A stretch of DNA of 48,246 nt from Trachelipus rathkii (GCA_015478945.1 JABUQX010032361.1:32501-80746); one strand, 5' to 3'; shown: positions 11,325-23,354, counted from the first letter of the stretch. Numbers and translations are program-made. Notes: generated from the letters alone by a model not told the origin.

Positions 11325-12125
11325 CTCCCTTTTGTCCTTGCCAACCGAGCCAGAAAAGAAGAAGGATGCCCCTAAAAAGTAATGACTTTCAGTGCCAGCC
11401 AACCGAGCTAGAAAATAAAAGAGATTCCAAGTAAGCAATAACTTTCAGTGCCAGACAATCGGGCCTGAAAAGAAGAGGGATGCCCCTAAAATTAGTAACA
11501 AAATGACTTATTCAGTGTAGCCAATCAATCCATAGTAGCCATAAATGAAATAAGGTTGAATATACCTACTATACCAGAAAAGTCATGCATTTTTTCTAGT
11601 GCCAGCCATACCTAGAGCCAAGTAAAAGAAGATGGATGCACTATTACCCAGAAATCTATAATGAGACTATTACAGTGCATCTAGTACTCATCCGAGAGCA
11701 GAAAAGAAAAATATTAATTCCGCCATTCAGAGCAGCACCAAATTTACCTGCAGACTCAGTTACAGTGAGTGAGCCAGATAAATTGAAGAAAGGATGCCCC
11801 ACTATCAGAAATGAAGAAGTATGCCTCCAGAAATCAATGACTTTCAGTGCCAGCCAGCAGAACCATAAAAGAAAAGGAATATCTCACAAAGCAACGACTT
11901 TCAGTGCCAGCCAGAAAAGAAAAGGGATGCCCCTAGAAAGCAGTGACTTTCAGTGCCAGTCAATCAAGACAGAAAAGAAAAGGTATGTCCCCAGAAAGCA
12001 ATAACTTTTAGTGCCAGCCAACCGAGCCAGGGAAGAAAAGTGATGACCCCCAGAAAGCAATGACTTTTAGTGCCAGTTAACCGAGCGAGAAAAGAAAAGG
12101 AATGGCCACCACAAAACAATGACTT
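11325..12125 (+). repeat. 57-bp tandem array with open 19-codon consensus unit
   Basis: About twelve diverged units are recognisable by the recurring word TTCAGTGCCAGCCAACCGAG followed by CCAGAAAAGAAAAGG and ATGCCCCCAGAAAGCAATGA. The repeated CAGTGCC word lies near 11388, 11445, 11846, 11901, 11949, 12010 and 12067 in its best copies, with spacing close to 57 in several; central units (11500-11800) are more diverged and longer. A 57-base unit is a multiple of three, and the consensus reads through without a stop as MPPESNDFQCQPTEPEKKR. Present units carry indels and stops, so the frame changes; the longest surviving frame (11636-12004, 122 codons) switches between repeat phases. It could be a satellite that is open by chance or the ruin of a repeat-protein exon. 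Confidence 0.75.
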
Positions 12126-12705
12126 TGAGAGCTGATTTCGATTTTAACTATGGGATTTTTTGGTCTCTACTTCAAACCATAAATGGTGAGGATTTTCTTA
12201 ATTTTTATCCAATTTGCACTAAACAAAAAGCAAACTGCAGCTTTTTCTGACTCCTAAAACGTTGATTTCAGGTGTTTTTCTATGTATATTGATTTGTTCT
12301 GTATTTTTATTTGAAAAAAAAAAAAAAGCAAAGTTTTTGACATTTTGGAGTTCACCTCCCACATTTTTTATCCAAATGACTCGAAACTGGAATTACACGA
12401 AGGTGGGTCTATTATCTAAAAACATTATTGTCCAGTTTTTTGATATCTGAAACCAGATCCAAACAATGCTCGAATTCCAAACGCAACTAAAAATGGTTTT
12501 GAAAAATGAAAATTGCGAGCATATTTTTTTCTGGTCATCTGATCACCATGAAATTTTGAGGGTGTTTGTCGTTGGGGGAGATACACACGTTTTTTATTTA
12601 GATAATTTTATTTATACTAAAAAATATTCTAAATATTTTGGAATTTTTTTTTTTATATATAAATTTGTTTCATGCCCAAAGGTAAAACTTAAAAAATGAT
12701 TTAAA
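12126..12705 (+). other. unclassified block with an ORF interrupted by one stop
   Basis: This stretch has ordinary complexity and lies exactly between the 57-bp array and a Jockey fragment. One + strand frame is open from 12262 to 12699 except for a TGA at 12448-12450. Its readable parts include FLTFWSSPPTFFIQMTRNWN before the stop and HIFFWSSDHHEILRVFVVGG after it. I recognise no family. A 14-base A run near 12314 lies in the frame, which makes a sequencing or replication slip possible there. It may be part of the same mobile unit as the tandem array, but that is a guess. Confidence 0.35.
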
Positions 12706-12707
12706 AA

Positions 12708-13390
12708 AAATTGCTCATGTCTAGATTTCTTTCCGATCGTTCCATTTCGGTTCTTGTTTATGGAGTCACTTCTTTCTCCTTTACTGTTAATTGTGGCATT
12801 CGTCATTCTGTTCTATCTCCAACCTTATTTTCTTACTTTTCTTAAGCGATATTTTTAGCTGCACTTCTACATCTATGCTGATGACTTAACTCGCCATTCT
12901 TCTACTCAATTCAGATCTGCTCCCTCTAGATTTGCCTCTCGTCTTCAGCTTTAAGATTCATTTCTTGTCGATTTGGATGGGATTTATCAGAAGGTTCAAC
13001 ACAATCTTGTGAAATTCAACTCTTTTAAAACCTGACCACATTTTCCTCTCAAAAACACCTCCCAACTTTCCTTTACTTTTCGTCAGCTCTAACGTCTCAT
13101 GTTTGAACTGTCCCCTACTTTCAAACTCTTGACCCACTTTCTCTGCGACGTGACATTGGCGCACTCTTTTCTATAGGTATTACAACGGCAGGTGCTCGAG
13201 AGAGTTGACCTCTCGGCTTCCTCCACCATTGCGTCGCTCTCGTAGCACAAGAGGTCCCTTGCTCTCACATGATTATTTTGTGAATATTGCAAACTCAATC
13301 ACGGTCGTTGTGGTGCCTCCTTTTTTCCAGTCACATCTGTTCTGTGGAACTCCTTATAGAAGGTCGGAATGTGCACGTTCGTGTTTTTAT
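12708..13390 (+). pseudogene. Jockey-clade LINE, second decayed copy (RT core to C-terminus)
   Basis: Fragments in several frames match the Jockey reverse transcriptase: RFLSDRSISVLV-like text near 12725, HSVLSPTLFSYF (about 12800), the catalytic YADDLTRHSS (12874-12903), and LVDLDGIYQKVQHNLVKFNS (about 12967-13025) in the same frame after one TAA. A piece of the thumb is then missing, and the text resumes with LDPLSLRRDIGALF (about 13128), CSRELTSRLPPPLRRSRSTRG (about 13192-13254) and the FFQSHLFCG tail (about 13323-13349). Compared with the first copy it lacks everything before the fingers domain. Stops and frameshifts show it is inactive. It lies on the same strand as the 4.5-6.4 kb copy, but it is a separate insertion, not an extension of that one. 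Confidence 0.85.
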
Positions 13391-13477
13391 TATAAGAAGT
13401 TTTTGATCTTGCGCGGAATGCTCCTGCGTGGGGTCTACTTCACAGGTATACCTCCTACCCAAACGCGGCAATAGGGA

Positions 13478-13775
13478 GAACTCGAAGAGAGTTGACCTCT
13501 CGGCTTTCAACTCTCCACCATGCTCGCTCCTCTCGTAAGCATACCACGATGTGTCCGCTGTTCTACTATACCATCTATCTCGTGATAAAATTATAGAAAA
13601 CTCACTCATATTTTTACATTTATGTCATCTGTAACTTTGTTAGTTGTGAAACCATTTTTTGTATATAACGCTTTTTTTTTTATACCAGTCAGCAGTCATT
13701 GTTCTGTGGATATCCATAATCATCGTTTAATAGAAAGTCGGAGTTGTTGTTCACGCTGGAGTCAATTTTGATTCG
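13478..13775 (+). repeat. partial direct duplicate of the preceding Jockey tail
   Basis: The segment 13186-13390 recurs in the same order: the word gagagttgacctctcggctt (13195-13214 and 13487-13506), then CCACCAT and CTCTCGTA, then a T-run with CCAGTCA..TTCTGTGGA (13327-13348 and 13685-13711) and TAGAA.GTCGGA. The second copy is more diverged and slightly longer. This is either a local tandem duplication or a second nested LINE tail. Confidence 0.6.
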
Positions 13776-14379
13776 ATCCCTATATACAGGACAAATTTTC
13801 TTTTTTTCTGTAAATAATATAGATACATTCATTTCGACGAAAACGACCAGATAATGTGATTTGTGTAAATGACACAAATTAATTTAATAACAATACTTTT
13901 GTGCAGAGAGATTATTCACCTCTATGACAACTTCTTGAGTAAATCGAGTAGAGTTAAAATCTCGTTTACCGTTATTATTTCAGCTTGTTTTATGAATGTT
14001 AAAAAAAATAGTAAGGGGAAATATTATTTGTAATATATCAGAGAGACAGAAAAATAATACTTCACAACACTCGCAGTGGATTTGCGTTTATAACCTAGAG
14101 AGAGAGAGTCATAACAATTTATAGTTAGTCAATTAAGTTCATTTGCTCACAGTTCCATTTAAGACTTAAAGAATGTGACTAATTAACTGTATGAGGTAGG
14201 TATATTTAGATGTCAGAAAGTTTTTTATATAGTATATATAATTATAAATATATAGACATAAATTTGGGGTAAGTTCACGGGTTGTGTGTTCACAGGCAAT
14301 TTTTGAAGAACCCTATTTTAACATCAATAATTTATTTCTACTTTTTATAATAAGATAAATAATATTAAATATATATCAT
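13776..14379. other. no gene seen
   Basis: Anonymous AT-rich sequence with a short GA run near 14097-14108. No motif recognised. Confidence 0.55.
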
Positions 14380-14510
14380 TACTACTATTACTACTTATAC
14401 TAATACTAATAATATTATATAAATAATTAATTATAATAATATAAATAATATATATATAATAAATATATATTAAATATAATAATAATAATAATAATAATAT
14501 AGGCTGTTGA
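14380..14510. repeat. AT-rich simple sequence with (AAT)n
   Basis: Irregular TAATAATA and TATATA tracts ending in a short (TAA)n run. Confidence 0.75.
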
Positions 14511-15269
14511 ATAAATATTTTATTTATATATCAAAGATGTTAGTATAAAATACCAATAATATTTCTAGTAATAATAAAATAAAGTGGATATTTTTATCAT
14601 TAGTAGTATAAGTAATTTAAATATAGTAAATTAAACAATTAATATCATTAAGTAAAGTAATATTTATTAATAAATGATATTATATAATTTTTAACTTTAA
14701 AGTTACACTTGGTGTATGATCTTTTTATGTAGTAATAGTAAATATATTTTCATTATAAATTAAATTATTCTAAACATAATTAAATATAATAATAATATAT
14801 ATACTACCCCCGGTGTACTTCTAAGGTAGTCCTTAGGAGCTGCTGTGAAGCGAGGTTTGAATTTTCCAAGATAATTTATTGTTTACTTTAAACTAAAAAA
14901 TGTTAATTAAATTGTTTACAGGAGATATAACAAAGTCATCAAAGGAGATAGGAAAATCTGGAGTTATTTTTGAAGATAATAAGCGAAGAAGCTGAAATTT
15001 TAAAGAATTAAATTTAGCGATGTTGAGGATGCTCTACCAAGTGAGACCATCATGGTATGTAATAAGAAAACAGGAATACTGAAGCAGAGATGCACCACTA
15101 GAATTAGAAGAGAGAGGAATATTCCAGTTGAATAAGGGCTTATATACATGTAAAATAATAAAACCTAGAAAACTAAAATTGGATTCAATTAGGTTCTGTG
15201 TTAATTAATTTCAGTTTTCAGCAAGCTCAGAGTCAACTTAAAGGATCTTAGAAAATCATTTTGTTATAA
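14511..15269. other. no gene recognised
   Basis: Mixed sequence. A perfect short hairpin CTAAGG-TAGT-CCTTAG lies near 14821-14836. From about 14910 onward the base composition resembles coding DNA (GAAGATAATAAGCGAAGAAG and similar), but frames break every few dozen codons. Confidence 0.45.
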
Positions 15270-15485
15270 AGTAAGAAGAAAATAGAAGACAAAATTGAAA
15301 ATTTAAGTAACATTCCAGTTGACATTAAAGAAAAAATCGCTCTATTATCTGCGGCTGAAATGAAGCGATTTCATAAGGAGAACAATAAACTCTTATTACA
15401 ATATATAAGATAACGACATATACAAAAAGAGGAATCGATAAGAGTAGAGGCCCCCGAAGGAAAGCATAACAAAGAGCAGCGTTAA
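15270..15485 (+). pseudogene. coding-like fragment, family unknown
   Basis: One frame is open for 71 codons apart from a TAA at 15411-15413. It reads IEDKIENLSNIPVDIKEKIA then LLSAAEMKRFHKENNKLLLQ, and after the stop HIQKEESIRVEAPEGKHNK. The heptad-like spacing of hydrophobic residues and the charged composition are those of a real helical protein rather than of translated AT-rich noise. No start codon, catalytic motif or neighbouring domain can be linked to it. Possible sources are a transposon structural protein or a host gene fragment; the family is not recognised. Confidence 0.4.
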
Positions 15486-16620
15486 TAAACACTAATTAAA
15501 AAGTGTTAAAATATATCCAGCGCATCGTATAAGACTCCGAATACTTGACTACGTCTCTTTATCCTTAACACTAAGAGACGATCAAGAAGACATTTATTAG
15601 TTGTTAGAGTAACCCAAGAAATCTTTCCATTGATTGTACCTTATCGTGACGATGTGCGCAGAAAAGTAACAGATACAATGAATTATATCAACACCGTGCC
15701 ACCCTCCAAATTTGCATAAAAGCGTAGTAGAGCACCGAACTTACGCTAAGGAATTCAATTTAATCCAAGTACGCATAAACCGATGAAAATACAGATTATG
15801 AATAATAAGAGTCTATCACTATTAGTTAGAAGTGAAGAACCACTATGCACACTGACATGCGATATTCTATACTCAACAACATAAAAACGTAACACCACCT
15901 CAACAGCATTATGAATAAAGATTATCTTATTTTATGCTATTATCAATTACATAAAATACAATTATAAGAATAAGTATCACTTTGATCATAACTCTTTAAT
16001 CACTACATATAGATATCAAATTATGTAAAATAATATATTTTTAAATATCAAATTTAGTTATATAATATACTAAATATATATATATAAGAGTATATTAAAT
16101 ATGAAATATATATATATATCAAACACCTGCCTAAATTATTAATCACTACCTAGGAGGTACCCAAATTATTAATTTTAAATTATAAGTTTATAGCATTAAT
16201 AGAATTAAAATCATAATTATTAATATATATATATTTATATAACTAAACTTTATATGAATTTCTTTATATATCTATTACATATAACATATATATATATACT
16301 ATAATATAAAGTATAAGTCTATGTAATTACTAACTTGCTTTCTCCCTAACTCAAAATCATAAATATTGTAACAATATCCTGCGAAGAGATACCTAATATA
16401 TCATTACCTATGAATAAAAATTCTATGGTAGTCAAAAAAAATAACTGAACAATAAGATTATTACTATATATACAATTAAATAAATTATTACTTATTTATT
16501 AATAACTATAATTATATATAAATATTATTATAGAATTTCTTTGCTATTATATATATATATTAATAACATATAACATAATAACTATAAAAATATAAATATA
16601 AGCTAGGTATATGTGATTGT
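15486..16620. other. no gene seen
   Basis: The first 400 bases have ordinary complexity with a scrap reading YINTVPPSKFA near 15687; the rest is AT-rich with several short TA runs (16077-16120, 16220-16310, 16540-16560). Nothing classifiable. Confidence 0.45.
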
Positions 16621-17279
16621 CGGTATAGTGGAAATTGTTCGTCGAATATTTTGTTGTAAAGGGTTTTGACAAAGGATAATTACCCTTTAAAACTGACCTG
16701 AGATTAAGTGAAAGCATAATTCAGATTATGGAAACCTACGCCCCATAGATCCCTGAAAGTTGATAGCCGGCAGGGCGCTGAGTTCCTTTACTGAATAATC
16801 ATTATTGATAGATTTCAAATAGGTTTTAGATTCTTCGGATGTGAGATTGGACGCTGTAATTTTCTATGCAACGCTAGTATATACGATGGTTCGAAAGTCC
16901 CTATAGTGCGACCTAAAAGAAAATTATCTTTGTTCAACTTTGTGAAAACATAACCGCCAAGTTCATTCTCGATGTAGTATTGATTGGAATAAAATCTGGA
17001 TATTCTTTCTCATATATGTGGAGATTTTCAGTTGTTTGGGACCCGTTATGGCAAGGGTGATTTAATTAAGCCAATTGTTTTACCCAAAAAAATAGTAAAA
17101 GTGTTTTATTATATATTTTTTAACAAAGATTACACACTAAGTATATGACCTACAGTAATAAACTTAACTCTTTTTACATATATATTACCGGCCAGTTTCT
17201 ACAATCTACACCTTTATCAACCTCTTAAGCTCAGATTAGGGCTTTGAATCTAAGTAATTATATAGATACTGAAGAAGGT
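16621..17279. other. unclassified island of ordinary composition
   Basis: Noticeably less AT-rich than its surroundings, with sequence such as gttgatagccggcagggcgc near 16760. It abuts repeat A copy 1 and may be its unaligned distal half, since the family is about 1.8 kb in its complete copy, but I could not match it by eye to 40.4-41.1 kb. No long open frame is present. Confidence 0.35.
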
Positions 17280-18334
17280 GGAAATGTAGACTTCAACTCT
17301 AGCCTTGGTTAAGGCACAACGAGTGGGAAACATGTAAAGAAGACTACTACTCAAGCATCTATCTGGATGATACACTGTGTGAACTAATACTCAAGTCAAC
17401 TTACATCAAAGATCAACAAGATATGCTGCTCTCATCTTGTCGAGCACAATCAAGAGCCAGTTGTCTAGACCAGCCTAAAAACCAGGATGGCTCTTGACCT
17501 CTTTTATATCGAGCACCAATTTTTAAAAAAATCCCTCTAGCGTTGACGGGTTAGCGGGACTTCCGCACCTTGGCAAGATTCTTCTATCTTAAAAAAGCTT
17601 TAAAGAGGAAATTCCTCTGGTCAATAAAAATATATTATGTCACTCAATGTTATGAAGGCCAGAGAAACATAACACACACTGCTATGTGCTCAGATACCGC
17701 AGATACCATAGTAAATATTTTAATAAATTGATATACCGCAACATTTTCTCCAGCTCGTATGTTTGATTTCATTTAAATATTTTTTAATCTTGAAATCTTG
17801 GCTTTTGGATCTTTGAATTCTATTAATATAAAATAAGAAAAATAATAAATATAAGTTCTTATAAAAAAAAAAGAAAAAACAAAGAAAAATAAATTTATTT
17901 AATAAATATCAATATAGTTAAAAGTTATTAAAGCAAGTAGCAACATTCATATTTATTCTGGGAGTCTCCCAATAAAGAGAAAACTGAAATTTTAAATATA
18001 CATTTAAAAGTATAAAACAAATACCTAAAATAAGTGTTGCTATAGTGAAAATAATTTAATAATTGTTTATATTAAACCATTTTCTTAAAAAACCAAAGTC
18101 GTGTTCTCTTTAAACATTAGTTATACCTCATACACATTAATTGCAAATTAACATAAAAAATTTGGCGAATTATATCGAAATTATCGCGGGTCATATGCGC
18201 CTACGCGAGTATATTTTATCAAGAGTTATCGGATAATCCACATGTTTATGATCCGATTTTATTAAATTACTCGTTATCGGGGATTAATTCGAGTCTATCA
18301 GAAGCGATAACATTTTCGTATCGGCCCACCTATG
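17280..18334 (-). mobile_element. repeat A (hAT-like), copy 1, one end preserved
   Basis: Read on the minus strand, this segment starts at 18334 with CATAGGTGGG and CGATACGAAAATGTTATCGC and then follows 39346-40330 in order. Shared landmarks are AACACGACTTTGGTTTTTAAG (17-base core, about 18080-18108 versus 39534-39555), GTTGCTACTTGCTTTA (about 17930-17945 versus 39660-39676), the TATAAAAGAGGTCAA block and the GATCTTTGAT..GTTGACTT block (about 17395-17420 versus 40180-40200). Similarity fades below about 17280. It is more diverged and truncated relative to copy 2. No coding frame survives. Confidence 0.7.
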
Positions 18335-18492
18335 TATTATATATATATATATATATTATTATAAGCTACTCTTTTTAATATTTCTTGTAAAATAAAAAAT
18401 GTATATTACAGTATATATATTAGTATAATATAATATATATAATATTAATAACTATATACATAATATATATATAAATATATATTATATATATT
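18335..18492. repeat. AT-rich spacer between repeats A and B, locus 1
   Basis: TA runs flank a short unique stretch (18362-18408). The same position, between the CATAGG end of A and the matching end of B, is occupied by a TA-rich spacer of similar length at locus 2. Confidence 0.75.
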
Positions 18493-19430
18493 CAGGCTAT
18501 ACATAGGTAGGAATTAAGCTCCTACCCAATATTTTAGTCTTTTAAAAAATAATTTAAAATGGTAAAAGTAAAATAAATTATAGAATTTTTATGAAGTTAA
18601 AAAAGAAACTGATTTATAATAAATAAAGAAAATCACTACTAGTATATATATATATATAAATTCATTTGGAAATTTTCATCCTACTCTGTTAAAGATCACC
18701 CGAAGGGCGTACATAGATCTTCATAATTCATATAAAATATATAGGAAAAGCCCTCATACCTTGCTGTTGAGCGAAAAAATAGCAAATTTGCGGAGAGAAA
18801 CTTTCCTCACATCAGAGGTCGGGTTTGAAAAAGATTCAGATCTCTCTCTCTCTCTTCTCTTCTCCATCTCCGTAATTCTTTTATTTCCATTTTTATAATC
18901 ATTCAGTTGTTTGAGGAAGTATCAATCACTCTCTCGGTGCCTCTCTCGTGCAGGTGGGTTCACCTTGCATTGAGTTCTGTGGTACGGTCCTGAAGGGCAA
19001 GTTCTTCTTTGTCTGCTCTGGACGTTGCTGCACTTGCGCTCAATACTTCTACTTTCTCTCGCCCACTCTTTGTTCTCGATCTTACTTCGAGAGTATCCCA
19101 TGCTACTTCCTATCATATTTATCTACCATATAATAACTATCTATCTATCCTATCTATCAATGGTACATATTCACTTATGGTGGGCAGGGTGAAAATAAAT
19201 GTTTACCATATATTTGCTGGTTTAAGTTTTGGAATAGGAGAAGAAGAAAGAATGTGCTTTAATTTGAATTTTAATTATATAACATTTTTTTAATTAAGTT
19301 TGTTACCTTATATAATAAAATAATATTTAAAAATTCTTATGATAGGCCAATGTCAGGCTTTGAGTCAATCTAATGCATATAAGAGAAAATATAACAAGTT
19401 TATTCAAAAGAATTTAAATTAAATTTTCTA
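18493..19430 (+). repeat. repeat B, copy 1
   Basis: The start reads caggctatacataggtagg and continues with CTCCTACCCAATATTTTAGTCT. The following sequence matches the minus strand of 38040-39189 in order: AAATTCATTTGGAAATTTTCAT, CTCATACCTTGCTGTTGAGCG with AAAAAATAGCAAA, a GATTCAGATCTCTCTC pyrimidine tract (18835-18860), and GGCAGGGTGAAAATAAATG (18-base core 19183-19200). The longest frames through it (19009-19293, + strand, 94 codons) share only the short peptide GRVKIN with the counterpart frame of copy 2, with different phases elsewhere, so I treat the unit as non-coding. Its class is unknown. Confidence 0.7.
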
Positions 19431-19545
19431 CAAATAAGATAAACTATTGCAGTTAAAATTTTCGTATATATATATATAATATATATATATTAAATATATA
19501 TTATATATAATATTATATATATATATTATATATATATAATTTAAT
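19431..19545. repeat. TA-rich block at the distal edge of repeat B
   Basis: TATATA and TATTAAATATA tracts beginning around 19467. Confidence 0.75.
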
Positions 19546-19960
19546 AAATGGTTTTAAAACTAGTTTTGTTTAGAATGGTTCATTAGCCCCTAGAAGTTTC
19601 CGAAATCAAAGTTATAACACATTATAAGCCTCTAATGTTGGTAAAGAATAGGCTAGCTTCCTAAAGAGTAAAAGTGTTATTAAAATAAAGAGTAACCTGT
19701 AGTTATAAATATAATGCTTTTAACAATTATAAACAAAGATTTATTTAAATCGAGTAGGAGTCTATAAAGATACAAATCATTCATATTAGATTACATATAT
19801 TATGTACAGTGGAAGGAACACGAAAAGACTTTAACTACTAAACATCGTGAAGTGGAAGGATTGAGTAGAGCGGTAATTAAGGCATTACAAAGAACATAGA
19901 CTTCTTACCATCTACCTGCACCATATCTCGAATACACACAATACACACACTACAATATAA
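19546..19960. other. no gene seen
   Basis: Anonymous sequence; no open frame or repeat recognised. Confidence 0.55.
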
Positions 19961-20130
19961 ATATATAATTTAATATAATATTATATATATTTATATTAAA
20001 TATTAATATATATAATATATTATATAATATTATATATAATTATTAGTATATATTATATAAATATATATAATATATATATTTATATATATAATATATTATA
20101 TAATATATAATTAAATATATTATATATCAC
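19961..20130. repeat. TA-rich block
   Basis: Irregular TATAATATTA tracts without any longer unit. Confidence 0.8.
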
Positions 20131-20730
20131 TAAAATAGGTATTATATCTAGTTAAAGTGATATATAGTATTAAATGATTACTTCTTACCCAATGGGATTG
20201 GGTTCTTTATTTTATGATATTTAATTCACCTATTATTTTAAAAACACCATTTTTATTTTTTTTTATTTACAATTCATTTTGATGATAAAAAAAAAAAAAC
20301 TGTGTTGATTATGTTGAAATAATAAATTAGTACTAGCTATCTATATCTACTAGATTTATTACATTACAGTTGAGAAAAAATTAAAACACAGAATTTGAAA
20401 TTATTTACGTTTCTCACAATCCAGAAAGAGGTATAATATCTTAATAAAGATAATTATATTCGATGACTTCTTTATTATTAAGTCTATTTCCAGGAAATAA
20501 TCGCAGTTAACAGAACAATGAAGATACATTAAACATCGAAAGTGCAGACGTCGGAAAAATAGAATTTCTTTACCTGCATAACACCACTAAAATAAAACAG
20601 AAACATAGTAAACGCACGTCTGATTGTTAAAAATATCATATATTCGGTAGTAAGATTTTATATATTAATAATTCTATCAGGTAGCGCTGACTTACTTACT
20701 GATCATATCACTTTAGCTAAAATACACATT
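20131..20730. other. no gene seen
   Basis: Anonymous AT-rich sequence with short T and A runs (20255-20265, 20287-20300). Confidence 0.55.
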
Positions 20731-20734
20731 CACT

Positions 20735-22075
20735 ATTTATCTCTCCTTTCTTCCCTCTTTCTTTCTCTTCTCTTCTTCTTCTTCTTCTTCTTGCTTTGCT
20801 TCTTGCTTCTTCTTCTTCCATTCCTTTTTCTTCTCTATTCTCTTTATTCTTTCATTCTCTTATATTCCTATTATTTACATTAAAAGTTTTTCATTCAGTG
20901 CTCTGAGTTATCTTTAATTATTCATCTTCTATTCTTCATATTTTTATTCTTTATAATTTAATTTCCTACTTATATTCTTATTCCTTATTAACATATTTTC
21001 TTATTCTTATTACTTATTCTTATTCTTAACTCTCTCATGAAAGTAATACACCCCCACTATTTACTATCTTATATTAATATTTTATATACTTAATTATACT
21101 AAATATTATCTTTAATAAAAGCTTCATAAAAATTTTAATTTATTTATTTATAGATGTTTTTTTTTAATGTTGAAATATTATTTTATTTTCTAGCAGTAGG
21201 GGCGAATACGATTTATAACCTTCTCTTTTACTTCTTCTTATTCAATCACTTATTATTGTTCTTTTACTTCTACACCTTTTTTACTTGTGAACTGACTTAT
21301 CGCATTCCTTAATTCTTATTCTTATTTCCTTACCATCTTGATTATGTCTTCTTCTCTTATTTCCTTCTTATTATTAAACTTCTTCTCCTCAATCTCTTCT
21401 TCACTTATATCATACTTATTCTACATATAGTCTATTTCTCATATTTTTCTTCATTTATCTTATTCTTAATTTCTATTCTTTTATCTTTAATTCTATGACA
21501 TTTTAATCACATATATTCTTTTCCTTTTGCTATTATCTTATTCTTGTTATTCTTATAATTTGTTGTATTTCATGTATTGGTTTTTTCTATTTTTTATATT
21601 TTTATTTTTATTCTTATTTACTTTATTTCTAATTCTTATTTCTTATTCTATTATTTTTCTTGTTATCAATATTTCTTTTTACCTTTTTTATTCTTTTTCT
21701 TTTATTTCTATACTTATTAAATATTATATATATTATTATCTTTTTCTTATTTTCACTTTTTTTCCTTTTTCTCAATTATTTCTTATTCTTTTATCTATAT
21801 ATTCTTAGTGTCCATCTTATATACTTAATCTTATTATATAATTTCTTATTCTTATTCTTTTATTACACTTATATATATCTTATATCTATTATTTATTACT
21901 CTGATTATTCTTATTCATTATTTACTTATCGTAAATTATTATTTTCTTATTTATGTCTACCTTTCAATCTATAATGATTATTTTGTCACAGTTATCTATT
22001 ATTATTGTCTAATTAATTATTACATTATCCTTATTATATATGAGTGTTACTTTATTCCAATTAATTCATTCATTA
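20735..22075. repeat. degenerate pyrimidine-rich array, (TTATTC)n-like
   Basis: For about 1.3 kb the + strand is almost free of G and dominated by T with scattered C. Words such as TTCTTATTCTTATT, TTATTCTT and CTTCTTCTTCTT (20773-20795) recur throughout. It looks like an expanded tri- to hexanucleotide array that has mutated heavily. The frames at 21527-21808 and 21660-21974 are Leu/Phe/Tyr/Ser-rich artefacts of this composition. Confidence 0.65.
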
Positions 22076-23095
22076 AAAAGTCTCACTATAGTTTCTTATT
22101 AAGCACTTTGGTATATAAATAAGCTCTTTTAATAAAAAAGTTGTCTTGTTAATTCCGTTCAAAGGAAAATGTGCTTAAGAGAATTACAATAAGCATACAA
22201 GTGGGTGACAATGATTCAAATATGGCTGCAACAAACATACAAATAATATTTATAAGGAAAACTCATTATCAATAGATGGTTTACTATTATTAACCTTAGC
22301 TTTGATTTTTGTTTTTTTATATATAATAAAATATATATCTTTCATATTCATTATCATTGAGTATATATTGAGAGTGAATTTTTACCGATATTTTACACGT
22401 CCGATATGTGGTATATACTATTACTATATAATATATTATTATTTATTAGAGGATAAATATAATGGGGATCTGTGGAAATAACCACAGTTAATACATATAA
22501 TATATAATATATATAATATAGCTATATATATTAATATATTAATTAACATATTAATATTATGAATATATATAATTAATATTAAATATATAAATACATATTT
22601 ATTTTTTAATTTATTTTAATTTTTTATATTTTACTTATTAATTTTATTTTATCTATATATATAATTTATGTCGTATTTAAAATGGTGGAATATTTTGACG
22701 AGTGTGTGTAGGTAGCCATATTTAATGTATAACGAATAATATCAATTATGAGGTTTCACTATATAATATATAATAGAATAAATTTATTATCTTTGGGTTA
22801 TGTTTTCTATGCTCTCTATGATTAATAAATGTTGATTACATACAAATTTTTATTGACAGGGAGATAATGCCTGGAGACATATATAAATTATTTAATAAGA
22901 ATAATAAAAGTGATATAATTATTTAAACTGAAAAATTATTGAATGTAAAGAACGAAATGTCTCAATAAAAATATTCACATAAAACTTTGTGATACCACAT
23001 AATGTACATATACATTGAAAATAATGACTTTTTGAATTGTAGCAATATTTCCTTAACTTCTGCTTATACCATTATCCGCATAAAATCAGCATTAC
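22076..23095. other. no gene seen (1 kb)
   Basis: AT-rich anonymous sequence with a small hairpin CTGTGG-AAATAA-CCACAG at 22470-22487 and TA tracts at 22495-22590. Confidence 0.5.
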
Positions 23096-23300
23096 TATTA
23101 TATATAAATTATCTATATATATCTACATAATAGTCTATACCTATAATATATATATATATCCTTAGCTATATATTTTATATATATATTTTAGTATTATTTA
23201 AATTTTTTCAATTTATATACTATAATTAATATTACTATATATATATATATATAGTTATATATTATATATATATACTATATTTATAATATATACTATATTA
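23096..23300. repeat. TA-rich block
   Basis: Multiple short TA runs separated by CTA and TTTA interruptions. Confidence 0.75.
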
Positions 23301-23354
23301 TACCGTATATATAGATTACAAATTGTAGTAGGAAAAAATATATATTATATAATA

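Noticed and set aside
16600..16650. Possible distal end of repeat A copy 1 (CTAGGTATATGTGATTGTCG)
   Set aside because: Only a weak resemblance to the right terminus at 41156; the subterminal TTATCGCGATA cluster is absent.
16885..16915. GGTTCGAAAGTCC-like word resembling a tRNA B box
   Set aside because: No matching A box, acceptor stem or cloverleaf could be drawn around it.
21527..21974. Two + strand Leu/Phe/Tyr-rich frames that look like membrane proteins
   Set aside because: They fall in a G-free T-rich degenerate array; hydrophobicity is a by-product of T-rich codons.
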